Below, piece after piece: positions 26,167 to 35,935 of a DNA stretch of 64,000 nucleotides. The stretch lies in NCBI RefSeq assembly GCF_003987555.1, contig NZ_NGJW01000011.1, forward strand, positions 19,914 to 83,913, read 5' to 3'. The notes below the pieces were generated by a model. It was not told the DNA's origin. It saw only the letters and a program-made list of their open reading frames with translations, and did no database searches. Both the position numbers and the translations under genes were made by a program. This DNA comes from Vagococcus lutrae. GTDB taxonomy: Bacteria; Bacillota; Bacilli; Lactobacillales; Vagococcaceae. Every line of letters starts with the position of its first letter. Positions within the stretch are counted from its first letter, which is position 1.

Positions 26167-27003
26167 TTATAGATGAGTCATTGTCCAATAACCAATGAGA
26201 ATGACACCGAGAATAATGCGATACCATCCAAATGGTTTAAAGTCATTTGTTTTAATATAGTTAAGTAAGAATTTAATAACAATGAGTGACACGACAAATG
26301 CGACTACAGAACCAACGATAAGAATCATTAATTCGTCACCTGTAAAGGCACCGCCAATTTTTAAAAACTTGAGCATCTTGTAGCCACTTGCACCAATCAT
26401 AACTGGAATACTTAAGAAAAATGAAAACTCTGTGGCAACAAAGCGTGAGGTACCAATGAGTAATGCCCCAATAATTGTCGCACCTGAACGAGATGTTCCT
26501 GGCATTAAGGCAAGGACTTGGAAGAAACCGATGATTAAGGCAGCTTTATACGTAAAATCTTGAAATGAGGTAATCGAAGGCTCACGGTCCTTGTTACGAT
26601 TTTCAACGATAATAAATAGCACCCCATAGATAATTAACATTAAAGCAATTGGTAAAAACTTATGGAAATGTTCGTCTAGAAAATCATCGAACATTAAACC
26701 AAGAACCGCTGCTGGCAGACAACCGACTAAAACTTTAAACCATAGATTCCAAGTGTCTTTTTTCTCTGTTGCTGTTTTTTTAGGTGAAAAAGGATTTAAT
26801 TTATTAAAGTAAATTAAGATGACCGCAATTATTGCGCCAAGTTGTACGACGACGTTAAACATTTCAATAAATTCTGGTCGCGCATCCAATTTCATAAATT
26901 CTTGAACTAATATTAAATGCCCGGTACTACTAATAGGTAGCCATTCAGTGACACCCTCAACAATACCTAGGATAATGGCTTTGATTAAATTATACCAATC
27001 CAT
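26167..27003 (-). CDS. uppP: Undecaprenyl-diphosphatase UppP/BacA
   Basis: 278 residues, polytopic. Signature motifs: [22 protein letters not shown] near the start and the second [16 protein letters not shown] motif in the middle. It dephosphorylates undecaprenyl pyrophosphate to recycle the cell-wall lipid carrier and gives low-level bacitracin resistance. The ATG at 27003 follows AAAGGAATGACAAC; the upstream in-frame extension is not used. Monocistronic. Confidence 0.95.
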   Translation of the reverse strand: MDWYNLIKAIILGIVEGVTEWLPISSTGHLILVQEFMKLDARPEFIEMFNVVVQLGAIIAVILIYFNKLNPFSPKKTATEKKDTWNLWFKVLVGCLPAAVLGLMFDDFLDEHFHKFLPIALMLIIYGVLFIIVENRNKDREPSITSFQDFTYKAALIIGFFQVLALMPGTSRSGATIIGALLIGTSRFVATEFSFFLSIPVMIGASGYKMLKFLKIGGAFTGDELMILIVGSVVAFVVSLIVIKFLLNYIKTNDFKPFGWYRIILGVILIGYWTMTHL

Positions 27004-27091
27004 GTTGTCATTCCTTTCTAAAATAGTGTTATCAGTTAGCACTATGCTTTAGTATACTGTTTTTTGCTCTAAAAAAAAAGCCGAAAATGAA

Positions 27092-27105
27092 CGAAAACGG
27101 TTGCT
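27092..27105. promoter_or_regulatory. Weak cre-like site upstream of the AraC-type regulator
   Basis: CGAAAACGGTTGCT matches the catabolite-responsive-element consensus TGWAANCGNTNWCA at most positions, with mismatches at both ends and one inside. It lies about 110 bases before the regulator gene. Confidence 0.35.
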
Positions 27106-27216
27106 TGTCGTGGATTCCCCTCAATCATATTGAAAATATGATAATATCAAGGTTAATAAATGTTAAAATAATATAAAGAAATAAATTCAAGGATGCTAAC
27201 TAGGAGGAACGAAGCG

Positions 27217-28095
27217 ATGTCGCAACATAAATATTTAGAGATACCAGATTTAGATGTGAAGTTTCCATTTCGTTGTTTTTCCGATGACGGTCGTGGCTTA
27301 GTTTATCCGCATTGGCATAAAGAAATAGAAGTCATCTATGTGGTAGAAGGAACGATTAAAATTGGCGTTAACGATGCTTTACTATCAGTAAATGAAGGCG
27401 AAATTTATTTCTTTGATAGTGGTGAGACGCATTATTTTCTCGCTACACCGGATAGTAAGCGACTCGTCTTTCAGTTTGATACGCGTTTATTTGATGCTCT
27501 TTTTCAAACGAGTCAGCATACGATAAATGTTCGTGATATATTTAAAACGCGTGAAAACTGGAGTGTCTTTTGGTCGAAAGAGACTGAAATCAGTGTTCGT
27601 CAATGTTTACAAGCGTGCTTTGAGTATGCGCGCGATGATGCACCAGCGTCGTTGTATCTTTTATATGCTCGTTTATATGAATATTTAGGTTTAATGGTAG
27701 GGAAGGTTCCTTTAAAAAAAGCTTCGAATAAAAAAGCACTAACCAATGATTCTTTACAAAATCAAGAAGTGATTGATAAAATGGATCAAATTTTTACCTT
27801 TATCGAAGAGCGTTATGGTGAACCAATCCAGCTTGAAGATATTGCCGATGTAGCAGGTTTTACCCCGCATTATTTCACACGTTTTTTCAAGCGAAATACA
27901 GGGGTCACGTTTGTTCAGTTTTTGACGGAATATCGTATTAATATGGCAAAATCTATTTTAGGAACGGAAGAGTTACCTATGATAGAAGTAGCTGAAAAAG
28001 CAGGATTTAATAGCGTGAAGACGTTCCATCATGTTTTTAAAGAGAACGTCGGTGTTTCGCCAAAAAAATATCAAAAGTTAATATCTGGGAATTAG
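27217..28095 (+). CDS. AraC-family transcriptional regulator with cupin sensor domain
   Basis: 292 residues. The N-terminal cupin region has YPHWHKEIEVIYVVEG (about 33-48) and EGEIYFFDSGETHYF; the C-terminal double helix-turn-helix spans about 190-290 (IQLEDIADVAGFTPHYFTRFFK, then EVAEKAGFNSVKTFHHVFKENVGVSPKKY). The ATG at 27217 follows TAGGAGGAACGAAGC. It is the first gene before four metabolic genes on the same strand, with an 81-base gap, so it probably activates them in response to a sugar-related inducer. Confidence 0.88.
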   Translation: MSQHKYLEIPDLDVKFPFRCFSDDGRGLVYPHWHKEIEVIYVVEGTIKIGVNDALLSVNEGEIYFFDSGETHYFLATPDSKRLVFQFDTRLFDALFQTSQHTINVRDIFKTRENWSVFWSKETEISVRQCLQACFEYARDDAPASLYLLYARLYEYLGLMVGKVPLKKASNKKALTNDSLQNQEVIDKMDQIFTFIEERYGEPIQLEDIADVAGFTPHYFTRFFKRNTGVTFVQFLTEYRINMAKSILGTEELPMIEVAEKAGFNSVKTFHHVFKENVGVSPKKYQKLISGN

Positions 28096-28176
28096 AACGT
28101 AAGTATAGGGAAGAAATCCTTTTCATTCTTTTGTATAGTGGAGTTAACACGACAATTGAATGAGGAGGATTTTTTT

Positions 28177-29253
28177 ATGACAGTAAGGGTAGGAATTATT
28201 GGCTGTGGAGGAATTGCCAACGGAAAACATTTACCTAGCTTAGCGAAGATACAAGAAGTAGAGATGGTTGCTTTTTGTGACATAGTGGTAGAACGTGCTG
28301 AAAAAGCAAGAGAGGATTATGGGGGAAGTGAGTCTAAGGTTTATAATGATTATCGAGAAATGTTAGCGGATACAGAATTGGATGTTGTTCATGTGTTAAC
28401 GCCAAATAATTGTCATGCGGAAATGACCATTGCTGCATTAGAGTCAGGGAAACACGTGATGTGTGAAAAGCCGATGGCGAAAACATCTGAGGAAGCGCAA
28501 GCCATGCTTGATGCGGCCAAACGTACTGGGAAAAAACTAACGATAGGCTATCAAAATCGTTTTCGTAAAGATGCCAAATACTTGAAAACAGTTTGTGACG
28601 ATGGCGAGCTTGGCGAGATTTATTTAGGAAAAGCCAAAGCCATTCGTCGTCGAGCAGTACCAACTTGGGGTGTCTTTTTAGATGAAGAGGCACAAGGAGG
28701 AGGACCGCTCATCGATATCGGGACGCATGCCTTAGATTTAACCTTATGGACGATGAATAATTATGAACCATTATATGCAGTAGGAAATGTGTATCATAAG
28801 CTGTCACAAACAGAAAATGCAGCCAATGCTTGGGGACCTTGGAATCCAGATGAGTTTACTGTGGAAGACTCTGCTTTTGGTTTTATTACAATGAAAAATG
28901 GCGCAACGATTATTTTAGAATCAAGCTGGGCTATTAATTTGGTTAACGATGGTGAAGCCAAAACGACCTTAGCTGGCACAAAAGGTGGTGCCGACATGGA
29001 TGAAGGATTGCGTTTGAATGGCGAAAAACATGGGTTGTTGTACGATAATCATATTCAGCTCGAAACAGGCGGCGTTGATTTTTATGATGGAGCAGGGGAT
29101 GACCCTGCTTATGAAGAAGCACGTGCATGGATAGACGCTGTTTTAGGGAAACGAGAGGTTTTAGTGAAGCCAGAAGAAGCATTCGTTGTTACGCAGCTAC
29201 TTGAAGCGATTTATGAATCATCGAAAACAGGTCAGCCTGTTTACTTTAATTAA
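28177..29253 (+). CDS. Gfo/Idh/MocA-family NAD(P)-dependent oxidoreductase
   Basis: 358 residues. Rossmann domain with GIIGCGGIANG (6-16), the conserved EKP (97-99) with Lys as likely catalytic acid/base partner, and the C-terminal substrate domain with PLIDIGTHALDL (Asp180, His184). The start at 28177 follows GAGGAGG. This family oxidises sugars, inositols or glycosides; substrate unknown. It is the first structural gene of the cluster; a second, divergent paralogue closes it. Confidence 0.9.
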   Translation: MTVRVGIIGCGGIANGKHLPSLAKIQEVEMVAFCDIVVERAEKAREDYGGSESKVYNDYREMLADTELDVVHVLTPNNCHAEMTIAALESGKHVMCEKPMAKTSEEAQAMLDAAKRTGKKLTIGYQNRFRKDAKYLKTVCDDGELGEIYLGKAKAIRRRAVPTWGVFLDEEAQGGGPLIDIGTHALDLTLWTMNNYEPLYAVGNVYHKLSQTENAANAWGPWNPDEFTVEDSAFGFITMKNGATIILESSWAINLVNDGEAKTTLAGTKGGADMDEGLRLNGEKHGLLYDNHIQLETGGVDFYDGAGDDPAYEEARAWIDAVLGKREVLVKPEEAFVVTQLLEAIYESSKTGQPVYFN

Positions 29254-29271
29254 TGTATAAGGAGGGTGTCT

Positions 29272-30000
29272 ATGATTCAAGTAACGATTTGGAATGAATT
29301 TCGTCATGAAAAAGAAGACGAAGAAGTACGCGCTATCTATCCTGATGGGATTCATATGCAACTAGCTTCCTTTTTAAAGGAAGATTATGTCGTGCGGACA
29401 GCGACGTTAGATGAACCGGAACATGGATTGCCTCAACACGTATTGGATGAGACGGATTGTCTTATTTGGTGGGGACATCGAGCGCATGATGAAGTTAGTG
29501 ATGAGGTCGTTGAACGAGTGAAACAACGAGTTCTTAATGGAATGGGACTGATTGTACTACATTCGGCTCATTTCTCAAAACCTTTCAAGGCGCTAATGGG
29601 AACAAGCTGTGATTTGAAATGGCGTGAAGCGAGTGAAAAATGTCGGTTATGGGTAGTCGATCCCACGCATCCGATTTTAGCAGGGGTTGGTGAAACGATA
29701 GAATTAGATCAGGAAGAAATGTATGGCGAGCATTTTGATATTCCGACACCTGATGAATTGTTACTTATCAATTGGTTTGAAGGTGGCGAGGTTTTTCGTG
29801 GAGGTTGCACGTTTAAGCGTGGTAAGGGGAAAATATTTTATTTTCAACCAGGTCATGAAACTTATCCAACATACTATCATCGGGATATTCAACGTGTTAT
29901 TTCTAATGCTGTTAGTTGGTGTGCCAATATGAACAACACGCCAGTACCTAAGTATGGTCATCATGAAGCCATCGAAAATATAGTAGAAAAGAGGAATTAA
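29272..30000 (+). CDS. ThuA-like domain protein
   Basis: 242 residues with a class I glutamine-amidotransferase-like fold as in ThuA (trehalose utilisation): [13 protein letters not shown], a [16 protein letters not shown] stretch, and [11 protein letters not shown] near the end. The ATG at 29272 follows AAGGAGGGTGTCT; two codons upstream a GTG also opens the frame but falls in that binding site. In Sinorhizobium, ThuA acts with a Gfo/Idh/MocA partner on trehalose-type disaccharides. The flanking genes here support a role in oxidised-sugar metabolism. Confidence 0.85.
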   Translation: MIQVTIWNEFRHEKEDEEVRAIYPDGIHMQLASFLKEDYVVRTATLDEPEHGLPQHVLDETDCLIWWGHRAHDEVSDEVVERVKQRVLNGMGLIVLHSAHFSKPFKALMGTSCDLKWREASEKCRLWVVDPTHPILAGVGETIELDQEEMYGEHFDIPTPDELLLINWFEGGEVFRGGCTFKRGKGKIFYFQPGHETYPTYYHRDIQRVISNAVSWCANMNNTPVPKYGHHEAIENIVEKRN

Positions 30001-30001
30001 A

Positions 30002-30970
30002 TTGAAACTAGGTGTATTTACTCCGTTATATAATAATTTAACATTTGAAGAAATGATTGAAGAAGTAGCAGCGAAAGGGTTAGATATGGTGGAAATTGGC
30101 ACGGGTGGTTCTCCTGGAAATGCCCACTGCGATATTGACGCTTTATTGGCTAGTGAAACTGAGCGTGAGAATTATTTAAAAAAATTATCTGATAAAGGAT
30201 TGACGATTAGTGCGTTCAGTTGTCATCATAATCCGATTTCACCGAATAAAGCAGAAGCAAGGGAGGGAGATGAATTACTTCGTAAGACGATTCAATTAGC
30301 TTCTTTGATGAATGTACCAGTCGTTAATTGCTTTTCTGGTGTAAGTGGTGGGAATGAAACAGATACAACTGTGAACTGGCCGGTGTTACCGTGGCCAACA
30401 GATTACACAGATATTTATCACTGGCAATGGGAAGAGCGTTTGATTCCCTATTGGAAAGAAATCAATACGTTAGCTGAGGAAGCAAACGTGAAAATAGGAA
30501 TCGAATTGCATGGTGGGTTTTTATGTCACACCCCTTACACGATGTTAAAACTTCGTGAGGCGACAGGCCCAGCGATTGGTTGTAATTTAGATCCTTCTCA
30601 TTTATGGTGGCAAGGGATTGACCCTGTGGGAGCGATTAAGATATTAGGAAAAGCTGGTGCCATTCACCATTTCCACGCTAAAGATACATATTTAGATCAA
30701 GATAATATTAATATGTATGGTTTAACGGATATGCAACCGTATGGAGATGTTCAAACGCGCTCTTGGACATTCCGCTCAGTTGGATGTGGTCATAGTTTAG
30801 ACGAGTGGTCTAATATTATTAGTGCATTGAGACTTTATGGTTATGATTATGTGTTGAGTATTGAACATGAAGATCCTATTATGTCAATTGATGAAGGATT
30901 CACTCGTGCTGTAACGAATTTGCGTTCAATTATGATTCATGAGCAGCCAACAGAGATGTGGTGGGCTTAA
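30002..30970 (+). CDS. Sugar phosphate isomerase/epimerase-type TIM-barrel protein
   Basis: 322 residues of the xylose-isomerase-like TIM-barrel family (AP endonuclease 2 superfamily). Likely metal ligands are Glu168 (GIELHGG), Asp197 and His200 (NLDPSHLWW), His223/His225 (HHFHAKD) and Glu288 (SIEHED). TTG start at 30002, one base after the previous stop, with AGAGGAATT in front. Related proteins isomerise keto-sugars or eliminate from 3-keto-glycosides. It could act on the product of the neighbouring dehydrogenases. Confidence 0.88.
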   Translation: MKLGVFTPLYNNLTFEEMIEEVAAKGLDMVEIGTGGSPGNAHCDIDALLASETERENYLKKLSDKGLTISAFSCHHNPISPNKAEAREGDELLRKTIQLASLMNVPVVNCFSGVSGGNETDTTVNWPVLPWPTDYTDIYHWQWEERLIPYWKEINTLAEEANVKIGIELHGGFLCHTPYTMLKLREATGPAIGCNLDPSHLWWQGIDPVGAIKILGKAGAIHHFHAKDTYLDQDNINMYGLTDMQPYGDVQTRSWTFRSVGCGHSLDEWSNIISALRLYGYDYVLSIEHEDPIMSIDEGFTRAVTNLRSIMIHEQPTEMWWA

Positions 30971-30986
30971 AAGGAGTGGAAGAGTA

Positions 30987-32039
30987 ATGGAAAAAATGAA
31001 TTTTGTGATTGTCGGATACGGAGGCATGGGCGGATATCATGCACGCGAATTGATTGGCGAAAATAACTACGTCCAAACGTACGGTGTATATGATATTAAA
31101 GAAGAACGTCGTGAACAAGCGAGAAAAGATGGATTTCAAACATATGACACTTTAAACGATGTCTTAACGGATGATGATGTAGAAGCAATATTAATTGCGA
31201 CACCAAATGATTCACATCATGAGATAGCCATTAAAAGCTTAAGAGCTGGAAAGCATGTTGTCTGCGAAAAACCTGTAACAATGTCGGTGGCAGAACTAGA
31301 TGATATTTTAGCGGTCGCTGAAACGACGCAACGTCAATTTATGGTTCATCAAAACAGACGCTGGGATAATGATTTTTTAATTGTTCGAGAGTGGTATCAA
31401 CAACATATGCTTGGGGAAGTCTTTCAAATTGAATCACGTGTACATGGAGCAAATGGGATACCTGGAGATTGGCGTCATCTAAAAGAGTACGGTGGCGGAA
31501 TGTTACTTGATTGGGGCGTTCATCTTTTAGACCAGTTACTCTTCTTAGTAGACCAACCTGTCAAACGTGTTTATAGTGACTTAAGCTATGTATTAGGTGA
31601 TGAGGTTGATGATGGTTTTACAGCGTGGCTGACGTTTGGAAATGGTGTAAAAGCTCATGTAGAAGTTGGCACGAGTAACTTTGTTAAACTGCCACGTTGG
31701 TATGTGAAGGGATACAGTGGAACGGGTCAAATTAATGACTGGGATTTAAGCGGTAAAATCATCGTTCCAAATGAGACAACCGAACGAGTGGCTCCTACAC
31801 CGATTAAAGCAGGGCAAGGGTTAACTAAGACGATGGCCCCTCCATCAGAAGAGATGACAAAAGAGTTACCTATATTAGAAGTTGAAGCAGATTTCCCTGA
31901 GTTTTATCGCAATTTTTATGAGGTTGTTCACCAAAATGCTACCCCTGTTGTAAAGAATAATGAAGTGCGTCAGGTCTTAGTTTTAATCGATGCTATTTTT
32001 GAATCGGCTATGACAGGGAAAATTATTGAGATGAATTAA
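30987..32039 (+). CDS. Second Gfo/Idh/MocA-family oxidoreductase of the cluster
   Basis: 350 residues: Rossmann motif VGYGGMGGYHA (9-19), EKP at 94-96, and LLDWGVHLLD in the substrate domain. It is clearly different in sequence from the oxidoreductase at 28177. The start at 30987 follows AAAAGGAGTGGAAGAGTA; the longer frame to 30939 lies inside the preceding gene and has no binding site. Last gene of the cluster, followed by a strong terminator. Confidence 0.9.
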   Translation: MEKMNFVIVGYGGMGGYHARELIGENNYVQTYGVYDIKEERREQARKDGFQTYDTLNDVLTDDDVEAILIATPNDSHHEIAIKSLRAGKHVVCEKPVTMSVAELDDILAVAETTQRQFMVHQNRRWDNDFLIVREWYQQHMLGEVFQIESRVHGANGIPGDWRHLKEYGGGMLLDWGVHLLDQLLFLVDQPVKRVYSDLSYVLGDEVDDGFTAWLTFGNGVKAHVEVGTSNFVKLPRWYVKGYSGTGQINDWDLSGKIIVPNETTERVAPTPIKAGQGLTKTMAPPSEEMTKELPILEVEADFPEFYRNFYEVVHQNATPVVKNNEVRQVLVLIDAIFESAMTGKIIEMN

Positions 32040-32040
32040 A

Positions 32041-32077
32041 AAATCACCATGATTACAAAATGTAATCATGGTGATTT
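32041..32077. terminator. Bidirectional terminator between the oxidoreductase cluster and zwf
   Basis: A perfect 17-bp stem (32041-32057 with 32061-32077) with loop AAA and flanking A and T runs. Confidence 0.92.
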
Positions 32078-32084
32078 AATTTTT

Positions 32085-33605
32085 TTAAGAGAGTAAATTG
32101 TTTTCACGATACCAATCGTCTGGGCGCCAGACCCATTCGTGACCGTCTTTTTCTATTAAGTCAAATGCTTCTTTTGGTCCCATTGTACCAGCAGCATAGG
32201 TTGGAATCGGATCGGTGTTTTGGTCCCAAGCGGCACGAATAACATCGACAATTCGCCATGATTGAGCCACTTCGTCCCAATGCGTAAAGTTAGTCGCATC
32301 GCCATTCAACGCATCAAGCAAAAGCTTTTCGTAAGCTTCGGGACTATTTTCTACCATTTCTGTTGTATTGCGGTAATCTAATTTAACCGGGTTGATATCA
32401 AAACCAGGTCCGATTTCTTTACCGTTAAGTGTTAATGAGAAACCTTCCGTTGGTTGAATATAAATTGTTAAAACATTTTGCGGTAGTTGATTGTTTTTAA
32501 CACAGGTTACTTCATCACGGAAGATATTAACAGGAGTTGGTTTAAAGACCACATTGATGCGGGCAGCTTTAGTAGTCATTTGTTTACCAGTTCGTACATA
32601 GAAAGGAACGCCTTGCCATCTAAAGTTATCAATTAAAAACTTACCTGCAACAAATGTTTCTGTTCGAGACTGCGTATCAACATTTTCTTCTTCAAGGTAA
32701 CCCTTATACGATTGTGTCCCAACATTCCCCGCTGTATATTGTCCTCGTACAAAGTAACGATTTGCCTCTTGCTCATCGTACAAACGAATCGCATTTAGTG
32801 CTTTAATCTTTTCTTCGCGGATTGATTTTTCAGAGAACAGATTTGGAACCTCCATAGCAAGTAGAGCAACGACTTGTAAAATATGATTTTGTACCATATC
32901 TTTTAAGGCACCACTTTGATCGTAATAGCCCCCACGTTCTTCTACGCCGAGGTCTTCTGCTAATGTTACTTGAATATTTTCGATGTATCGATTATTCCAT
33001 AGAGACTCAAAAATATTATTACCAAAGCGGATGGCTGAGATATTTTGAATCATTTCTTTACCTAGATAGTGATCAATTCTAAAGATTTGATCTTCAGCAA
33101 ACACTGCTCGGATTTCTTCGTTTAATTTTTCGGCAGAAGCATAATCTGTTCCAAAAGGTTTTTCGATAATCACGCGGTTATAACCAGATTCTGTGATAAT
33201 TTTTTCAGATTCCAAGTGGTTGACAATCGTGCCAAAAAAGTTAGGCGCCATGGCTAAATAGAAAACACGATTCCCCTTTAATTGATAGCGCTCATCCAGT
33301 TCGGTTGCTAGTTTCTTTAGATGGATATAGTGGTCGGTATCATTAACATTATGTGATTGATAGTAGAAGTGGGAAGTGAAATCAGCCAATTCTTCTTCTG
33401 TTGGGGTTAACGAGGTAAGCGATTCTGCAACGATTTCACGATAATAATCATCGGTCCACTCTCTGCGAGCTGTCCCAATAATCGCAAAATGCTCTTGTAA
33501 ATGCCCTTTTCGATATAAGCGAAATAATGACGGATATAGCTTTCTTTTTGCGAGGTCGCCGGTTCCTCCAAAAATGGTAAACAATGCCACTTGTTGCTCA
33601 AACAT
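32085..33605 (-). CDS. zwf: Glucose-6-phosphate 1-dehydrogenase
   Basis: 506 residues, full length. NADP-binding GGTGDLAKRKLYPSLF near the N-terminus, active-site RIDHYLGKEM, EKPFGTD. It makes 6-phosphogluconolactone and NADPH, the entry to the oxidative pentose phosphate pathway. The start follows AAAGGAGAGAGTTTTGTT. A 6-phosphogluconate dehydrogenase lies at 47669-48577, not in operon. Confidence 0.96.
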   Translation of the reverse strand: MFEQQVALFTIFGGTGDLAKRKLYPSLFRLYRKGHLQEHFAIIGTARREWTDDYYREIVAESLTSLTPTEEELADFTSHFYYQSHNVNDTDHYIHLKKLATELDERYQLKGNRVFYLAMAPNFFGTIVNHLESEKIITESGYNRVIIEKPFGTDYASAEKLNEEIRAVFAEDQIFRIDHYLGKEMIQNISAIRFGNNIFESLWNNRYIENIQVTLAEDLGVEERGGYYDQSGALKDMVQNHILQVVALLAMEVPNLFSEKSIREEKIKALNAIRLYDEQEANRYFVRGQYTAGNVGTQSYKGYLEEENVDTQSRTETFVAGKFLIDNFRWQGVPFYVRTGKQMTTKAARINVVFKPTPVNIFRDEVTCVKNNQLPQNVLTIYIQPTEGFSLTLNGKEIGPGFDINPVKLDYRNTTEMVENSPEAYEKLLLDALNGDATNFTHWDEVAQSWRIVDVIRAAWDQNTDPIPTYAAGTMGPKEAFDLIEKDGHEWVWRPDDWYRENNLLS

Positions 33606-33692
33606 AACAAAACTCTCTCCTTTAGGTTCTCTATTTATTATACTTGCTCTTAGTATAACGCGATATGAAAAGATATAAAAATGCTGTGCTTA

Positions 33693-34346
33693 TTATGATA
33701 AAACTTCTATAAAAATATTATAGGCAGCTTTATGGCTGACGATGATTTTTTCACCGTGCTTATCAACGAGTGTTAAAGGACCGTCATAGGCAGCGATATG
33801 TTCAACGGTTAAAACATCCTGAATATTCAGGTTAATCTCTGCTAGATAATCTAAAAGTTCTAGCTCATCGAGAACGCGTATGATTTTAATTTTATCTTGT
33901 AATTTTGCTTCCATTAACGTTTTTTGACCCTGTTCCTCAATCGACTGATTTTCACCAGGAATGATACCACCATGCGGGCAAGTATCCGGAAATTCTAAAT
34001 AGGCTTCAAGTCGATTGGCTAGTGTATCAGACGTCACATGCTCGAGCACTTCGGCTTCTGCATGTACATCGTTCCAACTGTATCCCAGGTGTTCGACTAA
34101 AAAGACTTCCCATAGACGATGTTTTCGGACGAGACGACTGGCGTGTTGTAAACCTAAATCGGTAAGTTGCACGCCTTGATAGGGGATATGGACGACAAGT
34201 TTCTCCTTTTCAAGTTTTGAGACCATTTCACTAACAGAGGCGGCAGATACATGGAGACCAGAGACAATCGCCTTATTGCTGATTTTTTGTGTAAAACCAC
34301 CTAGCTCATAGATAAGTTTTAAATAGTCTTCTTTATTAGGTGTCAT
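33693..34346 (-). CDS. DtxR/MntR-family metal-dependent transcriptional regulator (EfaR-like)
   Basis: 217 residues from the ATG at 34346 (MTPNKEDYLKLIYELGG, the usual family start, after GCGAGGACTGAAATA). Winged-helix region 1-70, dimerisation region with likely metal ligands His76, Glu80, His95, Glu99, Glu102, His103 and a CPHG loop (123-126), and a C-terminal SH3-like domain (about 145-217) as in the long DtxR/EfaR type. Such proteins repress metal uptake genes when Mn2+ or Fe2+ is plentiful. The feoA operator at 17094-17107 is a plausible target. Confidence 0.88.
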   Translation of the reverse strand: MTPNKEDYLKLIYELGGFTQKISNKAIVSGLHVSAASVSEMVSKLEKEKLVVHIPYQGVQLTDLGLQHASRLVRKHRLWEVFLVEHLGYSWNDVHAEAEVLEHVTSDTLANRLEAYLEFPDTCPHGGIIPGENQSIEEQGQKTLMEAKLQDKIKIIRVLDELELLDYLAEINLNIQDVLTVEHIAAYDGPLTLVDKHGEKIIVSHKAAYNIFIEVLS

Positions 34347-34483
34347 TATTTCAGTCCTCGCTTTCATTATCTTTTTCATTTTATCAGAAAATCAACATAA
34401 AGTGCAATATTGATGCCATATTGCTTTATTAATTGGGGGTTTATATATTACTATAGAATTAAGCAAGTGAGAGGAGCAAAGTC

Positions 34484-35023
34484 ATGACAACCTTCTACTT
34501 TATGACACCATTTTTATCATTAGAAGAAGAGCGTACGGCCTCTAATAGTAGAAAGACGCTTTTTAATGGTTATGAACGATTAGACGTACAAGACTTAGAT
34601 ATCGATGCATCTTGGCAATTATGGACAACGAATGAAGAATCAGTTATCGAAATGATGCAACGTGTCTCAAAAAAAATAAAGAAGCCGGTAAAAACAGCGC
34701 CTGTTTTTGCTAAACGTGATACGTCTGAATGGCCAAAAGACGTGCAAAAAAGTATCGATACTTATTTATGGGAAAATCCAACTAAAGAGTTACAAGGGTT
34801 ATCGTCTAATTATGATTGTCAAACTGCTATGCAAAAGTGGTTAATGGCTCATCAACAAGGAAGAACTAACCTCATAGGACTAACACCAGAGGCTTTAACT
34901 CTGCTATTGAATAGCTATGATGTGACGTATCATCATCTCAATGGATTGGCTTTTTTATCAGGAACATTAATTGAGTTGAAAGTAGCGGACACAGTTACGA
35001 TAAAATCAATAACTAATGATTAA
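34484..35023 (+). CDS. Protein of unknown function, co-transcribed with acyl-ACP thioesterase
   Basis: 179 residues, soluble, no signal peptide or membrane segment. Composition is mixed; a central lysine-rich stretch (KKIKKPVKTAP, about 64-74) precedes a helical C-terminal half. I do not recognise the family. The start follows GAGAGGAGCAAAGTC. It lies 15 bases before the thioesterase gene, so the two form an operon; a link to lipid metabolism is possible but only by position. Confidence 0.7.
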   Translation: MTTFYFMTPFLSLEEERTASNSRKTLFNGYERLDVQDLDIDASWQLWTTNEESVIEMMQRVSKKIKKPVKTAPVFAKRDTSEWPKDVQKSIDTYLWENPTKELQGLSSNYDCQTAMQKWLMAHQQGRTNLIGLTPEALTLLLNSYDVTYHHLNGLAFLSGTLIELKVADTVTIKSITND

Positions 35024-35038
35024 GAAAAGAGGAGCAGT

Positions 35039-35782
35039 ATGGGAAAAAGATACACACATGCACACACTATTAAATTTTATGAATGTGATACTACTGGGGA
35101 ACTGACATTGCCGATGGTTTTAAATATTGTGATTCAAGCTTCGGAAGCACAGAGTGAACAACTGGGTCGTGCCGAGGATTACGTTCATCGCTTAGGTTAT
35201 GGATGGGTGATTACAGAACACGAATTGACGGTCACAGAATTACCACGAGTAAATCAAACGATAAACGTCTCAACAGAAGCTCGCTATCACAATAAGTATT
35301 TCTGTTATCGTCATTTTTGGTTACATGATGAGTCGGGGAATGAGCTCGTTCATATTATTTCGACATTCGTATTAATGGACATGACATCACGCAAAATGGT
35401 CAGTGTACCGAGTGAGTTAATTGAACCTTTTGCCAGTGAGAAAATTAGTAAAATACGAAGAGGGATGCGTTTCCCAACATTTTCTCAACCGGACGAGCAA
35501 GCGTATAAAGTGCGCTATTTAGATATTGACAGCAATCAACATGTCAATAACTCTAAGTACTTAGATTGGATGTTAGATGGCTTAGGCTGGGATTGGTTAA
35601 CACAATACCGCGCTTCTAAAGTTATTATTCGCTTTGTTAAAGAGGTTGGCTACGGGCAAATGATTACGAGTCGGTGGGAAAAGGATGTAGCAGACAGTGA
35701 GCATGTGACGGCATCTCTTCATCAAATTACGTACGAAAATGACACGTTTGCTGACGGGTATATCGAATGGTCTAAACGATAA
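35039..35782 (+). CDS. Acyl-ACP thioesterase (FatA/FatB-like)
   Basis: 247 residues with two hotdog-fold halves. N-terminal half HTIKFYECDTTGELTLPMVLNIVIQASEAQSEQLG; C-terminal half has the active-site-like RYLDIDSNQHVNNSKYLDW pattern with Asp, Asn and His. It releases free fatty acids from acyl-ACP in the cytoplasm. Bacterial members are common in Lactobacillales. The start follows AAAAGAGGAGCAGT. Second gene of a two-gene operon with the unknown protein. Confidence 0.92.
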   Translation: MGKRYTHAHTIKFYECDTTGELTLPMVLNIVIQASEAQSEQLGRAEDYVHRLGYGWVITEHELTVTELPRVNQTINVSTEARYHNKYFCYRHFWLHDESGNELVHIISTFVLMDMTSRKMVSVPSELIEPFASEKISKIRRGMRFPTFSQPDEQAYKVRYLDIDSNQHVNNSKYLDWMLDGLGWDWLTQYRASKVIIRFVKEVGYGQMITSRWEKDVADSEHVTASLHQITYENDTFADGYIEWSKR

Positions 35783-35935
35783 AACGTAGTTAGTTAGAAT
35801 TAAAAAGCTGATAAAAATCAATGGAAACGCGCCGTATCTGTCTTGTTTAATAACCACATTATTTGAATAATCAGTTATTTTATGAGATGCTTTTAAGGTA
35901 TAGCTCAAAAATTCTATACAAAGGAGAGTAAAATA

